NCBI GenBank assembly: GCA_002205965.3
Contig: NADL03000611.1
Span: 992,001 to 1,056,000, forward strand
DNA from: Kappaphycus alvarezii
Lineage: Eukaryota > Rhodophyta > Florideophyceae > Gigartinales > Solieriaceae
Length of the DNA stretch: 64,000 bases
Direction: 5' to 3'
Made by a program: the position numbers and the translations under genes. Position 1 is the stretch's first letter; the number at the start of each line of letters is the position of its first letter. Below, one piece after another: positions 56,193 through 64,000 of this stretch. The notes under the pieces were generated by a model. It did not search any database. It worked only from the letters and a program-made list of their open reading frames with translations, and was not told the origin of the DNA.

Positions 56193-57689
56193 CTTGGTAA
56201 ATTTATTTTTACTGTGTTTGGAATAATTGAGTTAATTTTTGTGCAAAAAGCTTGTGTCTAGGTATAATCTTTCTTTTTTTGTGTGTGTTAAGTTCAAAAA
56301 TCTGTCAAGAGGGGTGTCATTTCTGTAATTTAGGCCATCAAAGGTATCTAATCAGTATATGGATTGTAGATCTATTGCGAATATTGATCACACGCCTTCA
56401 TTACAGCAACCAGTGGAGCGTATGGTGTCAGCCCGCCCCTAAATTGTATTGAATTTCCTATCCAACACCCTTCTGAAAAAAAGCCTGTTTTTACGTGTGC
56501 AACAAAATCAAGCTCCGGACCAGAAAGCGGGGAAAATGCCAATAAAAAACCATATCACCAAAAATGCCAATAAAAAACCATATCAACCACGAAAAATGAG
56601 AACGATGATGTAGATGCTACGAACTTAATGTTTACGTTTGCTATCCCGTCCATATTAGCTCTTTCAAACGAAAACTATCTCTTGTTCTGGTTCTCTAAGG
56701 TGCCATTCTCCCAACCCATGTTCTTCATTTCGGATCCGAGAAGGGATTTTTTTCCAGCGGTGCAAAGATGATTTTTGTGAGGGGTTTGATGGCTTCATTC
56801 ACCAACATTCGCGGCGAATCGAAAGAGTAGGGGTTGAAAGACGTAGAAGTTTGACGTGTACTTCCCACGATCTGCGCGACGTTGAGTACCATGTCATGCA
56901 TTCATTGTTGTTCAAAATTGAGTTGGAAGGATCGTTGCTTAGAACAGTCCTGCGTGACGTGTATTGTAACTCGGAAAAACTGCAGAAGAATTTTATAGAA
57001 AAAAGTAGCGTACTGCTCGAAAGCGAGAAAAGAGGAAGAACAGAAAGAGTTTTATAATGTATCATCGATATGAGGTCGAGAAGAGCATTGAAAATTTTGC
57101 GCGCTTCTTGGTAGTCATTTTTGTGCTCTATCCTGTCTTCAATCTGCTTGTTACTCATACACTGTTCTTTGGGTACAAAAACAACATTCAATACTAGGAA
57201 ATATGCGATACCAGCAACGGTTAAATTTCCACGGACCGACAACACCACGTCTTATCGATAAATTAGGATTTAGTGCTTTCAAATTTAAGAATGCAATGCC
57301 GTCATGTTGTAAACATTTTCAATGTCCCTAATTGGCTTAAAAGGTCATATAAGACACGTAAGGAACTACAATATCGCCCACCTGCGAAGAAAACCCAGTC
57401 AGATATAGTAAAGGGAAAGTCTGTGAGATATCAGGAGAAACCATTCAGCACTAAACATTTAAAACACCCTGAGAAGTAGTTTGAAAATCTCCAAGAAATC
57501 TTTAGTCCTCAACTATGACTGTCTTAAACTGACTGAAGAGAGCTTTGTGTGTCATATCCTTTCGTGTCGGTGCAAAATCCAGTTCCGCTTGAATTTTCTT
57601 CCCTTAAGTCCATAATCTCACACACCTTATAGAAACAGGATCAGCTAAGAAAAGTAGCTCAAAAAAGCAAGATTAGGAAAGCAAAAGAG
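56193..57689. other. AT-rich, no recognised gene
   Basis: Holds a short tandem duplication at 56534-56588; a 68-codon frame at 57273-57479 (+) is basic and unplaced. Confidence 0.35.
56534..56588 (+). repeat. Two-copy tandem duplication
   Basis: AATGCCAATAAAAAACCATA occurs twice in direct succession, with a unit of about 31 bp. Confidence 0.75.
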
Positions 57690-58770
57690 GAATTGGAAAG
57701 GCCTATTTGCCGCTCCAGAAGCTGCCCTCTTTGAATGGATAAGCGATCAATTCTCTCTTCGGAAATGGATCAGTGCAGATATCAAAAAGCAGAAAGGGCA
57801 AGAGCTATAAACAAAAGCTAATGCTTACTGCAAACAAGAAGAAAAATTACATTTACGTTCTCTGAAGGGCGGATGACAAAAATTCAGAAATCGCTGGGGA
57901 CTAAAGTATTTTCGGTCTAATGGTGCAATTGTGGATGTTAACGAGGGTAAACTCCATGGAAAAATTCCTGATTCGACAGGATGAATTTGAACAGTACGAT
58001 CCTCGAGACGTCTCTAATGCTGAATAAATTGGATTTCTCTATTGCATGTCTTATGATAAAACCATTTAGATGCATCGATAATTTTGACACAAGAAAGAGA
58101 AAATGAGAATATACATTCTTCCTTATTGTAACTTGGACGGATCTGAGAGAATACCGTTGATTTTATCGTATCTGCGTTGAAGCCAAGAGAGTTCAATCGA
58201 AAAACGGATAAGGAGCTGTTGTCTGATTATCATTCAAATAAGAAGGCCTGGATGACGACTGTTTTGTTCATAAGATGGCTCCAAAGAAATCTTTGGATTG
58301 CATTGCACGCATGCCAAGAATATGAGTTATTTTGCTAATAGAAAACTGTCCTGCTCATGGAACATCCGCGTACTTTAATAATATCCCAACGTCGAGGTTT
58401 AATTTCCTCCTCTTAGATCCAGCTCTCAGATTCAACCTCAAGATGTTGGTTTTATTGAGGTTCTGAAATAACGCTACACGAAGGGCCAAAAAGAACGGGC
58501 TTTAGACAATGCTCATACTGCAATAAAGATTTTTTCAAAATAGGTACATTAAAGGCAATGAGTTAGGTTCAGGCTGCTTGGGAAGACATTCCTCGCAAAT
58601 CTATTGCAAACTGCTGGAAGAATTTTCAATTAAGAAGGGGCACAGAAAAAGAATTGGATATGATAATAGATGTTGAATTCACAGATGAAGTTGAAGAAAA
58701 GATCGATGCACTGGTTCCACACGCAGGAAGATTAATAATTGGGGAATTGTTGAATACTATCGCGAAAAAC
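57690..58770 (+). pseudogene. Tigger/pogo-like (CENP-B/DDE_1) transposase, decayed
   Basis: Segments in order: a CENP-B-type HTH, ALFEWISDQFSLRKWISADI with KKQKGQEL (57725-57810); DEFEQYDPRDVSNAE and FLYCMSYDKT (57980-58060, the 'YN-DETGL' region with Asp-Glu lost); EFNRKTDKELLSDYHSNKKA, WMTTVLFIRWLQ (58190-58285); LLIENCPAHGTSAYFNNIPT (58336-58395, usual 'L-DN-PAH'); and VQAAWEDIPRKSIANCWKNF with QLRRGTEKELDMI (58570-58665). The arrangement matches pogo/Tigger transposases. Frame changes and stops show it is dead. The tail frame runs on to about 58980 with no further match. Confidence 0.68.
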
Positions 58771-60179
58771 GGTGTGTCACCAACCCGACACATAAACTCA
58801 TACTGTATCACACCACACAAACACACCTTCATGTTTTTTCACCACTGCGATGCAAAAGTTGGAAGTGATTCATTCCCGCGATACATGAGTTCCAGGTGTA
58901 TCACCCCTAAGAGACACCTTCGATATTGTTATAATTCAACCATAATCAATTCAGTACCATATAGATTACTTCCTGAATAATCCCATTTTCATTTTCCAGC
59001 ACCAGCACACATCCAGTACTTGCTTATATTCTTCTCCATTACCTCCAAAAACGTATCTCGCATCTCTCCGTCTTCAGAATAATGCAGTTCTTTGCTTTGC
59101 TACTAAAAACATGATCTCCGACACTCAACAGCCAGAACTGGATGCTATCTTTGATCATTAGGTCGTCTGTCAACTCTTGCAAGTCTGAACATATTGGAGA
59201 AAGAAGCTATTTATAAGAACGTTCAGCGGAATTTGATCTGTGTCAACAATTAGTCCGTTGCCGGAAAAGGGTGTCCAATGATTGACATGGCGGGAAAGAA
59301 AAGATTACAATGTCTACACCCACACTCGAACATGCGTGAATGCGCAAGTGCAAGAATCACCTTTTTGTTCATATATAGCCTATATCTGGCAGTTCTTCTT
59401 TCTCCCAAATTTACTTCTATTCAGTTTCACCTCTACATACGGCAAACGATGTTCGTTCAATCTGTTAATTCGTAATTTTTCCCATTTTATTTTTTGACAA
59501 GTTCGGTATTTCGCAGCCACAACGTGAAGCATAACGTCCACGCTCCCATCACAAAGCGTCCCTGTAGAGAATTTAAGGCAAAAATAGAGGAAGAATGCTC
59601 CGTCTGCTCTATTTATAAGTAACGAATCGGGAATGCCTTTTTGAAACCTACTTGTCACTTCAAAAGCCTGCATTGAACATATATCCTTTCATATTACCCC
59701 AAGTCAATACTAGACATTTACTTCTCTTCTAAAACCTCTCGTGTATACAATAGCCAAAGCAGTCTGTCCATATATAACCTGTCTTGGATCGTACTTCTCT
59801 TCCATAATCCTTATTGAATGAATTCCGTTATTTTCCCACTGATAATTAAGCTTTGTTCTCCGCCTCCTACGGATCAATGAACTCCCATTTCGCTTAAAGA
59901 TATTTGCTGAGACAAAATTTACGAAAAATTTTCTACGTACTGTCATAAATGTCCTCAATACTCTCTCGAAGGAGTGCCAGGTTCGCTATCCGGGCTTCTT
60001 CTCTACTCAATTCAGCGCTTATTATTATTATGAGTCCTTTTCTTGCTCCTGTCTTTTGTAGCAATAGACGAAGAAAAAGAGCTGTATGCAGCTGCAGGAA
60101 TGATGATGTCACTCAGGGGTAGGACCACAACAGAAAACCCGCAGATCATGAAGTGGGGATAGTGGAAAGTGTTATAGTC
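58771..60179. other. AT-rich, no recognised gene
   Basis: Two minus-strand frames (59380-59673 and 59710-59958) contain LLINRADGAFFLYFCLKF and a CDGSVDV segment but no family assignment is possible. Confidence 0.35.
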
Positions 60180-60540
60180 ATGGCGTAATGGGACTGGGCT
60201 GCGGACTGCCAGTTCGGCGAGGCGGGCCGAAGCGGCCTATAGATTCTCTCGGCAGGAAGTTGGGCAGTGTTTTTTGGGGAGCGGGGGGTTGGGAAGTGTG
60301 GCGTGGCGGGGCGGTTGAGCGAAGTGTGTAGAATGGCCCGGGCTGACCGGCTCGAAGAAGTGCGTGGTTAGGCTGGCCGTAGTGGTTGGATTGTGTCTGT
60401 AGGTGGGCTGGGCAGGATTTTTGTGCGGAGTTTGTGGCAGATGGAGGTAGGACGGGGCAGATGGGTGGCTGGGCGGTATTTTTGGCGGGTTTAGGCAACA
60501 GGGAGGTGTTCGGAGCTTGGAGGAGGCTTAATGAAAGTTC
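60180..60540. repeat. G-rich island with degenerate repeats in AT-rich DNA
   Basis: The plus strand is rich in GGGCTGGGC/GGCGGG-type units (GGTGGGCTGGGCAGGATTTT near 60400) and strongly G-over-C skewed. Composition differs sharply from both flanks. The antisense frame (about 105 codons, Pro/Ser-rich) is likely a by-product of the composition. Confidence 0.5.
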
Positions 60541-63500
60541 TGGGTGTCCAGATTAGCTGCGTTTCGAGATCGATTATTAAAATACATCTGCCTATTCGTA
60601 TATATGAGTCACTATATAGACGCAAAAACCAAATTTGTGTCGGTGGTTAACAAATGAGACGGAGGAATGAAACGTATGACTAAGGGGTGAAACATGTGTC
60701 GGAAGGGTCAAAAATTGTGTTGGGGTGTGGTAAATGTCTCACCCTAACGACAATAGTAATATGTCCCGTTTTCAATCGTTTCACTGTGATACTGTAATTC
60801 ATTAAGGAGGCCCTTCAAATTTCACACACTTCGAACTGACAGGAATTCATGTTTTAACTGAAAAAGTCAAAAGTTACCACACTGCGCCTTGGAAAGTGGA
60901 AATATACTAGTATAGTATACGTTTCTTTCGGGTACAGCACGGCTTGGGAGCATAAATACCATGTAATATGCTCGAAACCTATGGAATGTTGTAGTAACAG
61001 AATGCTGCAGAAATCCATTTTAATTGTTTAATATTAAGATACGGAGATAAAAATTCTGAAACTCGTCCTCTTATTCATTTAGAACTATTTGCCGTATGTT
61101 ATTAGAAAAGTACTCCGTTTATATTTTAATCTCATTTATTCTACCATAGTTGATAGAAAATTTCCTCTTTTCGTCTTTGTTCAATAGTAAGAATGGAAGG
61201 ACAATATTTTATAATTTTGCAGTTATCTTTGTCAACTGATAGGGTCAAGAGTGTAGTTTCAAACTTGCGATGCATTGAAATTATGGCCGTTTCAAATACA
61301 TATTGTACTGAAGCATATATAAGGTCACGTCACGCGCCAGTGACTTTAAAATATTCTTGTTCTGTTTTTTCATATTCAATGCTCCCTAGAACATATTTCT
61401 CAAGAGTAAAAAGCCCTCTGCACAATGTGTTCACCGACATTACAGAGATGAAACTAGACTTCTCTCTTGTATAGGTGTGCATGATCTTGCGGTCTCAACC
61501 ATACTAATAGTATCAAATAATTCGCAGTGGAAGGCATATATTTTGATATGAGATATGCAGTGGTTAGATAAATGCTGTTAATAATGAGGTTTTATATAAC
61601 AGTTTTGGCAATTTTCTACAATTATTCCAAGGTCCGTGCAAAATCCGTTGTTTTGAAAAAAAAATGTTCTCCTGAATGTTTTTGGTAGTTCTTAATTCAG
61701 GGCTTCTGGTTTGGCAGATTCTAAACAGCTATTACCGAATAGTAGAAAACCGTTACAGAGGCATTTTACTGAAAATTTCAAGAAACGGCGAGCACTGCTG
61801 CTCTAAAATCCCAAGATGACGACGAGGGTCATTGTGGTCTGCGATATCCTATGCAGGTAGCTTTAACATATCGCACAGTGGGCTGAAGGCGAGCTTGCGA
61901 GATAAAAGCATTCTTCTGTTATCGTGACATGTACTGCTACGGTTGTTTGTATTAGAGATGTTAGAATGCTGATGAAAATGTTAAAATGTTAAAAATGGTG
62001 AAAATTATTTATATTTTTATCAGAAAAATAGTTATTCTATATTAATATTTTACTTTCATACCTCTCCATAATATCAATCATATCGCTACTATACGGAAAA
62101 ATCTGATTAATTGGCATAGGAAACACAATAAACCCGACGTTCTCGTAAGGGGGCCAAGCACAGTGAACGACAGTCCTTAGGTAGAAAAGTCCCTTTTCTT
62201 ATTTAATTTTAAATAGATTAATAATAAACAAAACACTTCCGAAGTTCATGTACGAATTCTTGTGGAACTATTATGGGTATACAAATAATTGAGTTTCAAA
62301 CAATTGACTTTTTTTATGTTTTTCTTGCTGTCTTTGGTGTATTTTATTTTGATGAATTTATTTTTGTTTGTACTGCAGCTTAATGGCTACATACTTTACC
62401 TACATTCAACCAAGTTCCAAACTTTGAACTTTGGGCTTACGAAGTGAAGTTTTTCGCTCCTCCGGCTACTTGATTCGATTCAATACAAGTAGAAATATGA
62501 AGAACAGGCCCTATGAGAGATAATGAGGATGAAGGCACTTTCAATCTTCAGTTTCACCGCTCGAGAGCGGTCTATGTAGCTCAGCAGAAAGGTTCAATTG
62601 GACTTATTCTAGATGATATAATTCGGTCAAATTATACCCTGAGCCCTTAAAATCTTGAGAGTCACTTATCATAATAGAAAATATTCATTTTTATGAAGTA
62701 AATGCTAGATTTGAGCTCAGAGTTCAACGTTAGGTAAATATTATGTCCTATACACTTAATGTTTTTGAATTTTCGGCTTCATAATCAAAAGCTGGGGTGG
62801 CTTGTATTTATTTACACCTTCGTTTTGATTGATGGCAAAATGTAGTGCTCAAGAAAGTGGAAATGAACTTTATTGTAAATTTTGCGGTATTATGTTTTTG
62901 CAAGATTTATATGGACCAATGGTGCAACTGTAATAGAAAATTTAAGAAAAAGTAAGTTACAATTATGAGGTGTTCCTGGGATCTCTTTTCTGTATATAAC
63001 CACTAGTTGTGGTGTCTCGGACCTTGTGGATTATTATTTGACCAAATAGTTTTGAAATTCACAAATTTTTGCTAATGGATTACAGTAATGTAGTGAAAGT
63101 TTTGAGCTTCACGCCGTGTTATTGATATTACTCGCGGTAAATCAAAACTTTCATATATGAAACATGCTTTATCCACTTTACAGTCTTTGGAATCTCTTGG
63201 AAAGTATTTATTGACCGATGGAAACAATGATGATGGGCAGTTCTTGAAAAAATTTGTGACCAAGTTTTAAGGATACTCTAGTTTACATTAGTATAATATT
63301 GCTGATAATTTGCGGTTGAACTGGAGTTATCCCTGTAATACTCAAGCGGAAAGTTCTCTGTTTTGAAGATCTCAGAAAGAACGGCTCCAGCGAAGAAAAT
63401 ATCAATGAGCCAGGTATAGACCATATTAAATGATTTTATATAAATTCCATGGTTTTGTGCGTCATGAATATTTCAGGATAACCTTTAAAAGTTTTCATCG

Positions 63501-64000
63501 GAACATAATTTCTACAAAAATCCTTGTTTGACGGAAATAAATGAAGAAGATTTTAATTCAAGAGAGGTTGCGCACCTGTACTGGTTAGATTATTACCGCG
63601 ATCTGTCACAATATTTTAAGATATAACTAATTAGAATAAGTTCATTGAATCAAAAGGTAATTCAAGCCTTAAATTTACAAACAAACCCTTGATTCCAATA
63701 CCATAAATTAGAAGCGAGTTTCGAAACATAGAATAAATTCTATGTAGAACTTGTGAGTTGAGTTTCTCTCAGATGTCTCTTTTTTCCGAACTACTGTAAA
63801 TAAAACTCAAAAAGCTTATGAATTTGTTGGAAATAGTTCAAAACTAAAATTCCGTAACTAATTAGATGATATTTGATTCCAATTAAAATTTTCTTAATAA
63901 GTTCAGAAATCTCAGTGACAAGAGTCTGCGAATGATTGAGGTATCTAAACTCAACAAAAACCGGCCGTATTAGTGGTAAGCATTCTCATAATTCTCAAAA
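60541..64000. other. AT-rich interval without recognisable genes
   Basis: Only short frames; one of 93 codons at 61193-61474 (+) has no motif. A few AT microsatellite-like stretches. No supported gene or RNA. Confidence 0.45.

Noticed and set aside
1..64000. CRISPR arrays, rRNA, tRNA, riboswitches or bacterial promoters
   Set aside because: None found by eye; the repeats present are palindromic GTAC words or transposon parts without regular spacers.

Overview
This window looks like nuclear DNA of a transposon-rich, intron-poor eukaryote. The evidence is a V-ATPase proteolipid gene, two eukaryotic protein kinases, a DENN-domain gene, and remnants of Ty3/gypsy, LINE-like, hAT, PIF/Harbinger, Tigger/pogo-like and other DDE elements. 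The host genes show no visible introns and have pyrimidine-rich leaders. A red alga (florideophyte) is my best guess from this style; the sequence alone does not prove it. I see no bacterial operon, CRISPR array, rRNA or tRNA gene.

Layout. 0.25-2.2 kb: decayed two-gene PIF/Harbinger element (Myb/SANT-like protein plus HARBI1-type transposase, convergent). 2.45-7.87 kb: Ty3/gypsy element with both LTRs and a near-perfect 5-bp target duplication, but no recognisable integrase. 8.05-8.7 and 18.8-19.4 kb: two related relics of a reverse-transcriptase C-terminus. 9.47-12.1 kb: DENN gene. 12.1-17 kb: gene-poor DNA with TACAGTAC/GTACTGTAC palindromes. 17.05-19.55 kb: segment bounded by about 70-bp inverted repeats. 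20.8-25.1 kb: two truncated gypsy elements head to head, one with a chromodomain. 26.08-29.71 kb: hAT element with an 8-bp target duplication. 30.5-38 kb: AT-rich relics. 38.5-40.5 kb: broken gene of a DUF7869-like, transposon-associated family. 42.2-48.9 kb: gene island (V-ATPase c'' subunit, TKL kinase, CAMK-like kinase). 49.2-50.3 kb: more palindromes. 50.97-51.28 kb: a MITE. 52.1-53.8 kb: second DUF7869-like copy. 54-64 kb: AT-rich graveyard with two further DDE transposase relics and a G-rich island.

Three conserved host genes (DENN, TKL kinase, CAMK-like kinase) are each split by apparent one-base length changes in short C/G runs. This pattern suggests homopolymer errors in the assembly rather than real pseudogenes. 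The host genes are housekeeping or signalling genes: vacuolar acidification, membrane-traffic Rab regulation and phosphorylation. Everything else is mobile DNA at different stages of decay. The least explained items are a dispersed ~60-90 bp repeat family (eight clear copies) and the GTAC palindrome clusters that lie just upstream of host genes.
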